The translations under genes were made by a program, and so were the position numbers. Of a stretch of DNA of 64,000 nucleotides, positions 21,523 through 32,485 are shown piece by piece. The notes beneath the pieces are model-generated. The model was not told the DNA's origin and ran no database searches. It was given only the letters and a program-made list of their open reading frames with translations. The stretch is from assembly GCA_029959085.1 (NCBI GenBank), contig JARWIR010000001.1:22435730-22499729 (forward strand), given 5' to 3'. The stretch comes from Nemophila menziesii. Taxonomy: Eukaryota; Streptophyta; Magnoliopsida; Boraginales; Hydrophyllaceae. Numbering within the stretch: the stretch's first letter is position 1; every line of letters starts with the position of its first letter.

Positions 21523-22839
21523 ATGGCTGATAATGGTGAGTCGGAAGATGATTTCTGTCTTTCTCCTGATAAAGAGGCTGTTTATTCGAAATATGACGAG
21601 CCAAAACTCTTGGTTCGAGTGGTGGCAACAGGTATTATAAATCTTAACTATCTTAAGAAGATTATTATCCAATATTGGGGTGTTAAAGGTAGAATTAATG
21701 TGGAAAGGATTGGTATGAATATTTTTACAGTTCAATGTGATAGTGAGAAGGATTTAGAATTTATTTGGAATAACAGACCATATCATATCTTTGGTTTTCA
21801 TGTTATTGTTCAGAAATACACAGACACAATTAAGTTTCCATCTCTGCTTGATGAAACTGCATTTTGGGTTAGGTTTACAGGCATTCCACCTTTGTTTATT
21901 AAAGAGGCTAATGTTGAGAAAATAGCATCTAAAATTGGGAAAGTGATTCAGGTTGTACTACCAGATCCTCTTAATTTTAAAGAGGACTCTTCTGTTAAAG
22001 CAAGAATTGAATGCTCAGTTAATAAACCTTTGCAATCTGGCTTGAATTTCAAGATCTCTAAGGATCAAAAAGTGTGGATTTCATTTCAGTATGAAAAGTT
22101 ATTTGACTTCTGTTTTAAATGTGGAATTCTATCACATGAAGAGAAGGATTGTGACAATCCTAATAAGTTAACTATGAGATTGGGAAACTGGATAAGATAT
22201 ACAGTCCAGGATAAATTTGTATTTAAAGCTGTGAAGAACAATGCTGTTACTCAAAAGGTTAAAAAGCCTTTAAAGAAAAAGTATAAGAAGGTTGAGAAAG
22301 TATTAGAGGAAGGAGAAATTGATGTATCAGGTATTGATGAGAATAACAACAAAGTTCAAAACTCTCTTATTATCCCAACAGTTCAGTTGGGAACAATGGT
22401 AGTTAAAGGCCCTAAGTTCAAATCTGAAACAAGGGCTTTGGGCACTGATGAGGTTTTAAAGCTATGTGGTTCAAATAAAGATAATCCAAAACTGAGCCCA
22501 ATAGCTGCTTTAGATCAATTAGTCACAATTGACCCTTCTATAACTCTAAATTCTTCTGATTCTATAAGCTTTGGTTCTATTGAAAGAACTAAGAAGGTTA
22601 GAGAGGACTTAGGTCTATCTCAGGATGATGAACTTGAATCACTTGTTCCAGCAACTCTCATAACTTCTGTAATAGGAGGGGATGATGAGATGGCTGAACA
22701 AGAAGATATTGATAAAGAAATCATTGAGGGTGAAGATGATTATGGTATAGAGAAGTGGTATGAAGAAGGATTGATGGAAGGTCTTGAAGCTGAAGAGGTT
22801 TGCGGGGTTGACCCAAATCAACCCCAAAACCAACAATGA
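21523..22839 (+). CDS. LINE ORF1 protein, RNA-binding, DUF4283-like with CCHC knuckle
   Basis: The 438-aa protein has an N-terminal region of the DUF4283 type (about 25-105, FTVQCDSEKDLEFIWNNRPY), a middle part with FWVRFTGIPPLF, and a zinc knuckle near residues 199-212 (CFKCGILSHEEKDC; C-x2-C-x4-H-x4-C). A lysine-rich stretch follows (KKPLKKKYKKVEKV) and the C-terminal 100 residues are acidic. Plant L1 ORF1 proteins of this layout bind the element RNA and form the retrotransposition particle. The start is the first ATG after a leader without long frames. Its stop overlaps the ORF2 start in ATGA. Confidence 0.95.
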   Translation: MADNGESEDDFCLSPDKEAVYSKYDEPKLLVRVVATGIINLNYLKKIIIQYWGVKGRINVERIGMNIFTVQCDSEKDLEFIWNNRPYHIFGFHVIVQKYTDTIKFPSLLDETAFWVRFTGIPPLFIKEANVEKIASKIGKVIQVVLPDPLNFKEDSSVKARIECSVNKPLQSGLNFKISKDQKVWISFQYEKLFDFCFKCGILSHEEKDCDNPNKLTMRLGNWIRYTVQDKFVFKAVKNNAVTQKVKKPLKKKYKKVEKVLEEGEIDVSGIDENNNKVQNSLIIPTVQLGTMVVKGPKFKSETRALGTDEVLKLCGSNKDNPKLSPIAALDQLVTIDPSITLNSSDSISFGSIERTKKVREDLGLSQDDELESLVPATLITSVIGGDDEMAEQEDIDKEIIEGEDDYGIEKWYEEGLMEGLEAEEVCGVDPNQPQNQQ

Positions 22840-25800
22840 TTGAAGCCTGGAACTGTCAAGGCATTGGCACAGCCTTGACAGAGCTGAGCTTGATAGACAT
22901 GATCAAGGCTCATAAAATACAGGTATTATTTCTTTCTGAAACTAAGCGTAAATTTGATTTTTTACTTTCCTTGAGCACGAAAATTGGTTTAGTTTTAGTT
23001 GCTCAAATTGACCCGGAAGGTTTATCAGGTGGTATAGCGGTTTTTGTTAAGGAACCTACTCTTTTTAATCTTATTTTCTCTGATAAGAATTTGATACAGT
23101 GCACTTACTTGGGTCCAAACATGGATCTATGTGAAATTAACTTTGTTTATGGTCCTCCAGTGGATGAGAATAAAGGCAATTTTATTAGAAAGCTTAATGA
23201 TCTGAAACATGTCTCTAATTTGTGGTGTTTTATGGGAGACTTTAATTTGATCAGATTTTCGTCTGAAAAATTGGGAGGAGAAATAAACGCTAATCATAAG
23301 AAAAATATGTTACTTTTTAATACCTTTATTGAGTCTAACTCTTTGCTTGATGTCCCTGCCTTTGGATGTAATTTCACTTGGTCTAACAAGCGAAATGGCA
23401 ACCGGCAAATCAAGCAAAGACTAGATAGAATATTGGTAAATGAAGAGTGGATGAATTGTTACCCTGATACTTGGAATGATTCTTTGCCCCCTACAGGGTC
23501 TGACCACTCTCCTATCATTTTAAACTTTGGTATTAACAATAATAACTTCAATAAGAGGTTTGTTCTGGAAAAAGGATGGATTTTTGATAAAGATCTTTGT
23601 CAAATGATAAGAAGGAAATGGAAATCAGGTTATCATTTGGAATTGAGAGGTGTTTATAAATTTAAATACAAATTATCTCAATTACAAAAACATATCTCTA
23701 AGTGGGCTAGACAGAGAATCCTTAATAATAGGAAACTCATCAATAATAGCTTATCAAAGATGGAAAAAATTATAAATGAGCCATACAGTGATGAGAATGA
23801 CACTTTATTACATTCTCTGAGTATTGAGCTTGAAGAATATTGGAAAAAGGAAGAATTATATTGGTCCCTTAGGTCAAAAAACAATTGGCTGAAATTGGGA
23901 GATAAAAACTCAAAGTATTTTCATGCTATAACAAAAGTGAAGAGAACTAGGAATAAAATCCTTAAACTTAAGGATTGTAATGGGAATTGGATATGTAATA
24001 AAGATGAAATTGTTGGAGAAATCACAGGTTATTACAACAACATTTTTAAGTCAGTAGGAGTAAGAAATTACTCCCCTATACTGTCTAAAGTTAAGAGAGT
24101 AGTAACTCAAGAGATTAATGAGGATTTAATTGTAAAAGCTTCTCTTGATGAAGTTAAAAATGCAGTTTGGTCTTTAGGGAGTGACAAATCCCCAGGCCCT
24201 GATGGCTATGGGGGCTTCTTCTATAAACAGTTTTGGGAAGAGATTAAATTTGATCTTCTTGAACTTGTGAATGAATTTATGAATGAAGATGTATCTATTG
24301 AGGCTATTAACTGTACTATAATAGCCTTAATACCCAAATGTCTTAATCCAGATATAATTGCCTCTTTCAGGCCAATTAGTTGCGCAAACTTTATTTACAA
24401 AGTTATCTCCAGAATCTTGACTTCGAGATTACAAGTCTATATTGGTGATTTAATATCTGAGACACAAACAGCTTTTATACCAGATAGGTCTATTTTTGAA
24501 AATATTCTTTTGGCTCAGGAGGTTACTCACTTCTTGAATAATAAGAGAGACTCTAAAAAGTTTAGTATGGCTATTAAAGCTGACATGTCTAAAGCATATG
24601 AAAATATAGAGTGGGATTTTCTTATTGATCTTTTACTACAGATGGGTTTTGATTCAAAGTGGGTGAGATGGATTCATAACTGTGTTACCTCAGTCACTTA
24701 TAAAATTCAGATTAATGGGCAGTTATATACACTTGATAAGCCTCAAAAAGGACTTAGGCAGGGGGACCCTTTATCTCCTTACCTATTCTGTCTTGTTACT
24801 CAAGCTTTAACTCATCTCATTGATTATTATGTGGAGATTAAGCTTTTTAAAGGCATTTGTATTGCTAGGAAAGCTCCTATGATTACTCATGTACTATTTG
24901 CAGATGATAGCTTATTCTTTATGGAAGCAGAAGAAAACAATATTGATATTTTTAGGAATATTATGAATTGTTACTCATTTGCCTCAGGTCAGAAAATTAA
25001 CTTAAATAAAAGTGGTATCTTGTTTAGTAAAAATACACCACTAGATGTTAAGAATAATATTTCATCTTCTTTGAATATGAGTAAACTGGATCATCTTGGA
25101 AAATATCTTGGAATTCCCTCTTCTTGGGGAAAATCTAAGGTTAAATCTTTGGAATGGCTACTTGAACAAATTATGAATAGGATGGAAAGCTGGGATACCA
25201 AACTACTTTCTAAAAGTGGTAAAGAGATTCTAATTAAAGCTGTTATTGGAGCCATTCCAAATTATTTAATGTCAGTTTTTTTGATTCCTAAAAAAGTCAC
25301 TACTCACCTTACTTCTCTCATTTCTAATTTTTATTGGAATAATCAAGGGCAAGGTAAGTGCCACTGGATTAATTGGAACACTTTGATGACTTCAAAACAG
25401 GATGGTGGCCTGGGTTTCAAAGATTTTCATTGCCAGAATTTGGCTTTGTTATCTTCAAATGCTTGGAAGTTTATGAATAGGAAAAATTCATTATTATTTA
25501 AAGTGCTTAAAGGTAAATATTTCCCTTTATCTGACTTTTCTGCAGCTACTTTACCTAGTAATTGCTCATGGGGCTTTAAAAGTTTGATTGAGGGAAGAAA
25601 CTGTTTTCTTAAGTCCCTGAGATGGAATGTTGGAAATGGTAAAAAGATTCAAATTTGGGAGGACCTGTGGGTCCCTAACAAATCCTATCTTACCAAGCCT
25701 TTGGGGTGTGAACTGAAATATGTGTCTGATTTGATGCATAATGATACTTATGAATGGAATTTAGATATTCTTAATCAATTATTTGACTTTGATGTAGTTG

Positions 25801-27029
25801 CAACCATATCTTGTATATATATCCCTCCATTCTCTTGTGAGGACTCTCCATTCTGGCCCTTCTCTATGAATGGAGAGGTTTGTGTTAAAGATATATATCA
25901 GATCTTATGGAAGGCACAACATCAAGTTGAAAAAAGAAAGAATAAAAAAGAAGCTGAAAGTTCTTTTAATTTACAATCTGAGGATTGGGACTTTATTTGG
26001 CAAATGAAAGTTCAACCAAAAGTTAAAAATTTTATTTGGAAGAGTTGTGAAAATGCTATACCTACAAATGAAAACAGGAAAAAAAGAAAGTCTATTGAAA
26101 GTTCAAATTGTCCTATTTGTGAATCAGAAGTTGAAAATGTGGAACATCTTTTGTTTCACTGTTCTTGGGCCAAAGCTGTGTGGATGGCTAGTCCACTAAG
26201 CTTTAGAGCTCTTACTCAACCAACTTGTAATGTGAAAAGATGGATTAATTTTTTAAGGCTATGCACTATTGAAACTGATATTTCAGATACTAGACTTGGT
26301 GAAAATGCCTTTTTTATAGCTTGGGCTATTTGGAAAGGAAGGAATGAATTTATTTTCAAAGGTGTGCTACCTGACCCTATGATTACAGTACAAGAGGCAC
26401 TAATAGCCAGTGATGATTATTTTCTTGCTACAAGAAACAAAACTGAGGCTAAAAAGGTTAACAATTCTAGACAAGCTGAGAATGAAAATTCTAACAATTC
26501 AGAGGCTAGAAATGGGTTTATTGAAAGTAAAACAGGGTGGAATCCACCTTGTAATGGAAAGATTAAAATCAATTGTGATTCTTCTTTTAATTATAATACT
26601 AAACAAGCTTCTTGCGCTTGTATTGTTAGGGACTCTTTTGGGAAGATGATTGATGGAAAGGCCTTACTTATAGCAGTTAACTCTCCAATGGAAGCTGAAG
26701 CTAGGGGACTGGTGGAGGCATGCAAGATAGCAGTTACTTACCCCCGAGGGAAGGTGGAAATTGAGAGTGATTGCAAAGGTCTTGTGGATCAAACTGTTTT
26801 TGGAAGCAAAATTTCTTGTAATGCTAGAATTTTTGTAAATTATATTGCTAGATGTAAATTGGCATGTAAACTTAAAATCTCTTTTGTAAAGAGGTCTAAA
26901 AACTCGTGTGCTGATTGGGTTACTAAACAAAAGCTCAAGGGCTCCTTGTTTAGTATTTGGAACCTTGTTCCCCCTCCCCAATTAGCCAAACTACTCTTGT
27001 TGGACTTTCATCCCATAGGGATAGGCTGA
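22836..27029 (+). CDS. LINE ORF2 polyprotein: APE endonuclease, reverse transcriptase, RNase H
   Basis: The 1397-aa protein is complete. Endonuclease: WNCQG (about 6-10), LSETK, GDFN (134-137) and SDHSP (222-226). RT: SDKSPGPDGYGG (about 449), FRPISCANFIYKVISRIL, AIKADMSKAYENIEW, GLRQGDPLSPYLF (about 640) and the catalytic FADD at 688-691. A zf-RVT finger lies near 1092 (CPICESEVENVEHLLFHC). RNase H has D1248 (NCDSSF), the Glu in MEAEARG (about 1286-1288), the Asp in IESDCKG and CADWV, a complete D-E-D-D set. The protein nicks the target, primes on it and copies the RNA. The C-terminal RNase H is typical of some plant L1 lineages. The start is set by the 4-nt ATGA overlap with ORF1. Confidence 0.97.
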   Translation: MIEAWNCQGIGTALTELSLIDMIKAHKIQVLFLSETKRKFDFLLSLSTKIGLVLVAQIDPEGLSGGIAVFVKEPTLFNLIFSDKNLIQCTYLGPNMDLCEINFVYGPPVDENKGNFIRKLNDLKHVSNLWCFMGDFNLIRFSSEKLGGEINANHKKNMLLFNTFIESNSLLDVPAFGCNFTWSNKRNGNRQIKQRLDRILVNEEWMNCYPDTWNDSLPPTGSDHSPIILNFGINNNNFNKRFVLEKGWIFDKDLCQMIRRKWKSGYHLELRGVYKFKYKLSQLQKHISKWARQRILNNRKLINNSLSKMEKIINEPYSDENDTLLHSLSIELEEYWKKEELYWSLRSKNNWLKLGDKNSKYFHAITKVKRTRNKILKLKDCNGNWICNKDEIVGEITGYYNNIFKSVGVRNYSPILSKVKRVVTQEINEDLIVKASLDEVKNAVWSLGSDKSPGPDGYGGFFYKQFWEEIKFDLLELVNEFMNEDVSIEAINCTIIALIPKCLNPDIIASFRPISCANFIYKVISRILTSRLQVYIGDLISETQTAFIPDRSIFENILLAQEVTHFLNNKRDSKKFSMAIKADMSKAYENIEWDFLIDLLLQMGFDSKWVRWIHNCVTSVTYKIQINGQLYTLDKPQKGLRQGDPLSPYLFCLVTQALTHLIDYYVEIKLFKGICIARKAPMITHVLFADDSLFFMEAEENNIDIFRNIMNCYSFASGQKINLNKSGILFSKNTPLDVKNNISSSLNMSKLDHLGKYLGIPSSWGKSKVKSLEWLLEQIMNRMESWDTKLLSKSGKEILIKAVIGAIPNYLMSVFLIPKKVTTHLTSLISNFYWNNQGQGKCHWINWNTLMTSKQDGGLGFKDFHCQNLALLSSNAWKFMNRKNSLLFKVLKGKYFPLSDFSAATLPSNCSWGFKSLIEGRNCFLKSLRWNVGNGKKIQIWEDLWVPNKSYLTKPLGCELKYVSDLMHNDTYEWNLDILNQLFDFDVVATISCIYIPPFSCEDSPFWPFSMNGEVCVKDIYQILWKAQHQVEKRKNKKEAESSFNLQSEDWDFIWQMKVQPKVKNFIWKSCENAIPTNENRKKRKSIESSNCPICESEVENVEHLLFHCSWAKAVWMASPLSFRALTQPTCNVKRWINFLRLCTIETDISDTRLGENAFFIAWAIWKGRNEFIFKGVLPDPMITVQEALIASDDYFLATRNKTEAKKVNNSRQAENENSNNSEARNGFIESKTGWNPPCNGKIKINCDSSFNYNTKQASCACIVRDSFGKMIDGKALLIAVNSPMEAEARGLVEACKIAVTYPRGKVEIESDCKGLVDQTVFGSKISCNARIFVNYIARCKLACKLKISFVKRSKNSCADWVTKQKLKGSLFSIWNLVPPPQLAKLLLLDFHPIGIG

Positions 27030-27092
27030 TGTAATTTTTATTATTTTATTAAGTGCATTTCGACCAAAAAAAAAAAAAAGTAACTGAGTGTG

Positions 27093-27542
27093 GTAAAAAT
27101 ATTGACGCCTCGTCACTTTCATGGAATTAAGAACTGTAACCCAACACAGAATCGGCAAGCCCCACAAAGTCCTATAGAATCGGACTTCACATATCTTTAC
27201 ATCCACGTGTTCCCCATTAAAGTGTTCACATATCGAACAATAATTTTATGTAAGCCAGCCTCATACAACTAATAAAAGCTTCTCCTTCTCTCGCATGCTT
27301 TCATAAGTTTACACGATAACAGACAAACCGAAATTTCTGGACCAACCTTACACCTCCGAAATCAAATGTATGTTAGCCACTCTCATCCTTAATATTTGCG
27401 AATTCTCCTTTTTTTTCTTTATTTTTTTTCTTTCCATCTCTGTTTGAAGTGCCATTTTCTTTTCTTCTTTTTATTTTTTACGAAAAGTTTTGCTTATTAT
27501 TTTAGATATTTGAGAGTGTGATTTGGTGTATGCATCATCAGG
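27093..27542 (+). promoter_or_regulatory. Upstream region of the VAP27 gene, shortened by the LINE
   Basis: After the LINE duplication at 27092 only about 450 bp remain before the VAP27 ATG. The part from about 27410 is T- and CT-rich, as in many plant 5' leaders. I cannot place a TATA box with confidence. Confidence 0.4.
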
Positions 27543-29784
27543 ATGGCTGGTGGTACTAACCAGTTGATCTCTATTCAACCCGAAGAGCTCAAGTTTCAAA
27601 GTAATCGTCTCTTTATACTTTCATATGAATTGATATTTTACTTTTTATTCTTGTAACTTGTATTAGAAATTAAAATATATCTTCTTTTGTAACTTGTTAG
27701 TAAATTATTAACTCACGTTTAGTAATTATTATATTGGTAGATCCGTTAATTTAATTTATTTGTGATTGGGATATCAATTAGTGTTTTGTGGTTTTTTAAT
27801 TTTAAGATTATTGTGAGATTCTGGACCTGGTTGTTTTGGATGGGAGGTGAAATGAATAATTTTTATTATAAAAATAATAAAATTGAATTAGGTGTAAAAC
27901 GCACTATTAGTGGCTGTAATATACAAAAGACCAGTAAAAACCAACCATGTGAATTAGAAGGGTTGAGAAACTACTTCAAAATCAAAATGATATCAAACAA
28001 AACAAAAAAAATTCAGAAACTTTTTTGTATCTTCTGGTGCATCCCGATTCTACCCCGTCCTGTCAAGAAAAAGAATTGCTGATTTTTTTTGTTATAGTTT
28101 TATGGAGCAAAAGGAAATAAAATTAGAAAAATATAATGTTAATGGTATTTTTGTCTTAGATATACATCAAGTAATTTTAGCTTTTCAAATTATAAAGTTA
28201 TTTTTCCAGACTTATCATAATAAAATTTAAGGTTGTTTTTCTAACTTTTATATAACACAAACTAATATAGTTTTTCCTTTTCTTATTTTCCTTTTTGGGT
28301 TAATTGCAAGATTGGTCCCTGAGTTATGCAAAATAGGCATCTTTCATATAACACAACAACACACGGCATACTTCATATTATTTGGATTTACATAGGAGAA
28401 TAATTGGGTACATTTTAGAACATAGGGATATATTTGGATATTTCTCATTACATAAGGACCAATTGTGCTATATCACTTTTTTTTGTCAAGGTGCTAGATG
28501 TAGTTGTTATCAAATTGAAGGAAAAAAAAGTAATAGCCTTGAACGTGTCTATGAATCTTTATTCATTTTAGTTTGAATTCTAATTTCTTGATTAAGATAT
28601 TACTTTATATATCACAAAATGCTTCATCTATTAATGGGAATAAGGGTATGGTTTTTTTAATTGTCAGTTGAGCTGGAAAAACAAACATATTGTGATCTAA
28701 AAGTTTCAAACAAAACCGAGAATCATATTGCTTTCAAGGTACCTTCTCTCCATCTCATTCACTATTTTATGCATACTCTATCAAATTTTTATTCAATTGT
28801 TCAATTTCCACTTAGGTAAAAACTACTTCTCCAAAGAAGTATTTTGTACGACCAAACACTGGTATTATACATCCATGGGATTCATGTGTCATAAGAGGTA
28901 CCGAGTTCAAAAAATTCTCAAGGTTTCAACCGAATTTTTTGAACATGTCATTAATTACTAATCTAATTATCTTGTGAATTTAAAGTTACACTTCAAGCTC
29001 AACGAGAGTATCCTCCAGATATGCAATGCAAAGATAAATTTCTCTTACAGAGCACTGCTGTCGCTACAAATGCTGACGTGGATGAGCTTCCCGCTGATAC
29101 AGTAAGAAATTTTTCACCCGATTGAGTATAATACAGTGACAAGATTATGATTATGATTTTGCTTTTGCTTTGGACAGTTTAATAAGGAGTCGGGTAAACA
29201 AATAGATGAATGCAAGCTAAGAGTCGTGTATAGTCTTCCTTCTGGACAATCAGACGACAGCTTTAAACAAAATTATGACTCGGTCAGTTCACTTTACCTC
29301 ACTTACCCAACTCTTATGTGCAACTCTTTGTAACTTTACTCCCTTTTCATTTCATTCGCAGATGCGTCAGTTTGCAAATTATGATGATGCTAGTGTGAGT
29401 ACTGAGTAGTCATCATACCTTTATATACTTGTCGCTCGTGATAATATTCTTTCGTTTTTTTTTTTAATTTTGTTTTTATTATTCTATGTATTTCGAATCA
29501 GGCTTTGCAACGTCTTAAAGATGAAAGGGATTCAGCGGTCCAACGAACACATCAACTCCATCAAGAACTGGTAATTCTTTTTTTTTAAAAAACAATTCAT
29601 ATGACAACAATTGTTGGTATGTATAATTGAATACAACATTCTTTTATGATGTTAGGACCTTCTGAAAAGACGAAGAAATAAGACAAGTGATGCAGGTTTT
29701 TCGTTGAAATTTGCGATGTTTGCAGGACTGATAGGGATTATGGCTGGTTTTCTTTTAAAATTGTTGTCATCGTCATCTGCATGA
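27543..29784 (+). CDS. VAP27-type vesicle-associated membrane protein-associated protein (MSP domain)
   Basis: Eight exons with matching phases: 27543-27600, 28668-28738, 28816-28897, 28986-29101, 29178-29282, 29362-29394, 29502-29570 and 29656-29784, giving 220 aa. Residues about 6-125 form a major sperm protein (MSP) domain: ISIQPEELKF, LKVSNKTENHIAFKVKTTSP, KKYFVRPNTGII, VTLQAQREYPPD and CKDKFLLQST. A short coiled coil follows (LQRLKDERDSAVQRTHQLHQEL), then RRRN and a C-terminal membrane anchor (FAMFAGLIGIMAGFLLKLL). Such proteins sit in the ER membrane and bind FFAT-motif partners at ER-plasma membrane contacts. The length fits the short plant VAP27 subtype. Intron 1 is long (about 1.07 kb). 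The start has good context (CAGGATGGC). Confidence 0.94.
28300..28475. repeat. Possible MITE in VAP27 intron 1
   Basis: TTAATTGCAAGATTGGTCCCTGAG at the left has a diverged inverted match near CATAAGGACCAATTGTGC at the right. Ends and duplications are not clear; a candidate only. Confidence 0.35.
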
Positions 29785-30062
29785 TAACTTTGGTTTCGTT
29801 GACATGACTGGGAATTATTTTTTTGTTATCGTTGTATAATCTATAATGTTTTGTCCAAGGTTAAATAATCTTGGTCTTTTTTGTTGGCTCCTTGTAAATC
29901 GATAATTTCATTATTTGTTTGTTGATTAATTTTCTATCGTATAATTCTATAACAAATGTTTTTTTCCACCTAAAGAAACTTCATATTACTAACTAAAAAT
30001 CAAGTTACAAGTTTCTGTTAGAAATAAAAGATAATTTCTCAACGATCTTGGAGAACTCTCAT
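29785..30062. other. 3' flank of VAP27
   Basis: T-rich presumed 3' UTR and spacer. It runs into the CACTA terminus at 30063. Confidence 0.5.
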
Positions 30063-30742
30063 CACTATTGCGTGCCCCGTTTCTCGCGAGAAGATCTTTA
30101 GCGATGATAATGATGTCGTCGCGAAAGACTCGATCTTTATCTAGAACATATTTCTGCAAAGACAAATGTTCTTGCCCATATGTTGTCGGCCAACTGAATA
30201 CAAGAAAATATTTTATAAAAAAAAGTCGTCACGAAAGTAAAATTCTTTCGCGATGACACTAATGACGTCGCAAGTATGGGTCTTTCACAAGGACAAAGGC
30301 AGTGTTTAGTGATGACAAAATGTAGTCGCTAAAAACGACGAATATAAAAGCTACAAGGATAGAACACATTAATGGTCATATCTATCCAAAAATAAATAAA
30401 TTAAAACCTACTTAAATTCTCACTTTTTTTTCCTAACCCACAAATATTTTTCGGTTCCATTACTAACAAAACTTTTCCACTACATTTTACACGTGCGGGT
30501 CCCACTTTCAATTAAAAATATTCATCAAATTCTCCAAAATTTTGGTAGATCTAAATTTTAATCTTCTTTTATTTTTATTTAAATTATGTAACTATTGTTG
30601 TATTTTTTATTATATAAATGCAAATTGTAGTATTGAGTGTTTTTTAGGTGATATAATATAATTTTTTGGAATATAATTTTATTTTTGAAATTTGTTTTAT
30701 TATTTTTATTTGGTTATAATTATAATAAATTGTATAATTTAA

Positions 30743-30949
30743 TTTAGATAATGGATCTGTGGACAAGAGTTAGATTAAATCAAATGATTTCTTTACGGAG
30801 GAATACATATATATATATATATGTCGCGTATAATCGAATTTATTAATTTTGTTTAGATAATGGATCTGTGGACAAGAGTTAGATTAAATCAAATGATTTC
30901 TTTACGGGGGAATATATATATGTCGCGTATAATCGAATTTATTAATTTT
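30743..30949. repeat. 109-bp tandem duplication
   Basis: Two adjacent copies begin TTTAGATAATGGATCTGTGG at 30743 and 30852 and differ mainly in the length of a central TA run. The second is about 10 bp shorter. Confidence 0.92.
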
Positions 30950-31094
30950 GTGAAAAAACAAATGAATTCATTCGCTAAAATATTTTGTCCTGTGTAATCG
31001 TTGTTTAAAAAATACCATATTGACGAGGTTAGAGAGCATCTTTTTAAATGGAGGTTTTGGTCATCGTATGAGGTTTGAACGAAACACAGTCAAG

Positions 31095-32485
31095 AAATAG
31101 TAATTCATGTGAATGAACCAATTATAGATAATAAAATGTTTAATGTGCTAAAAGATTTGAGACCCACTATTGAAGTTGGTGGCCACTCCGGTGGCACCGA
31201 GATGGGTGACAATAATCTTACTGGACAGGATCGTGTCTGTTTCGACGCGTTGTTCAAGGAAATAGAAACAGATTTGTACCCCGGTTCCACTAAGATGAGC
31301 TCCTTGGATTTCATAGCCAAGTTAATGCACGTGAAAGTAAAAAACAAGTGGACAAACACCTATTTTACTGAACTTCTTCAATTGTTGGGTCATGTTTTGC
31401 CAGAAGTCCATACTTTACCTCTTTCATGCGGATTGCAATAAAAAGTTAAAAAGTTTGGGCATGAGATACATCACGATCTATGTGTGTTTGAATGATTGTG
31501 TTTTATATTATAAAGAAAATAAAAAACTTGAGAAATGTCCAGTATGTGGAGAATCAAGGTGGTACCCGAAGAAAAGAAGGAAAGTGCCACATAAGAAACT
31601 GGGTTATTTTTCGATTGCGTCTAGGTTGCAGAGAATGTATGCTTTGAGGTCCACCGCCAAATATATGATTTGAAAACATACCGAAAAGAGTACATACGAG
31701 GAATCTGTTGCGTCATTCAGTTGATAGTACTAGTTGGACAACATTTGACGAGAGGAATCACGAGTTTGCTAGCGAACCACATAAAGTATGCATTGGTTTA
31801 AGCATAGATAGTTTTTGTACTTTCCCGATGCAAAACAACTCATATAGTATGTGGCCGGTTATTTTGACAATCTAAAATTTCATGCCTTGGTTATGCATGA
31901 AATAATTCACCTTTATGCTTACACTCTTGATTGTGGGTCCTAGTTCACCTGGAAAAGATATGGATGTATTTCTCCGTCTTGTTACAGATGACTTGGAAAT
32001 GTTGCGGGGCATGAGAATCGTTAGATACGATGCACATATGAAGGGGGAATTTGTGATGAAGGTTTGTTTGTTGTTCACGATTAATGATTACCCGTCTAGA
32101 TCGTACACTTCAGGATGGTGGGGTCAAGGTTACTTAGCTTTCCCCGAATGCATGGTTCTACTCCGTCCATGTAGGTGAACAAATGGGTTGTTTATTTCAA
32201 TCACAGATGGTGGTTACCTATTGACCATCATCTTCGTACATGAAAGTTGATCAAAAGGCCCCGCCTAGGAAACATAGTTCCGTTTATATTCAGATGCAGT
32301 TAGATGGGTTGACGTGTGTGTTTTCCGGTAAACACAAGGATTTTGGTGGTAAAGTGACAAAGAAAACATGGCCCAGAGAGTTTAATTGGAAGAAAAATAT
32401 TATATTTTATCGTTTACCGTATTGGTCGAGAAATTTATTGAAACATAACATTGATGTGATACATTGTGAAAGTCAACAAAGATAA
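31095..32485 (+). pseudogene. CACTA transposase (TNP2-like) remnant
   Basis: Adjoining frames on the + strand give, in order, TEMGDNNLTG-type N-terminal sequence, LYPGSTKMSSLDFIAKLMHV, WTNTYFTELLQLLGHVLPE, GMRYITIYVCLNDCVLYYKE, CPVCGESRW, WTTFDERNHEFASEP, LLIVGPSSPGKDMDVFLRL, LLFTINDYPSRS, and finally FNWKKNIIFYRLPYW with HNIDVIHCE. This is the conserved order of the TNP2 transposase family. In-frame stops (near 31439, 31672, 31874 and 32176) and frame changes inactivate it, and the C-terminal catalytic half is missing. Confidence 0.88.

Larger units (their letters stand above)
21079..27078 (+). mobile_element. Full-length L1-type LINE with both ORFs open
   Basis: The element is 6.0 kb: a 444-bp 5' UTR, ORF1 (21523-22839), ORF2 (22836-27029), a short 3' UTR and a run of about 14 A's at 27066-27079. 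A 14-bp duplication, AGTAACTGAGTGTG, flanks it exactly (21065-21078 and 27079-27092). No stop or frameshift interrupts either ORF, all nuclease, RT and RNase H catalytic residues are visible, and the duplication has no mismatches; together these suggest a recent insertion that may still be competent. The 3' end lies 465 bp upstream of the VAP27 start codon, in the same orientation. Confidence 0.97.
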
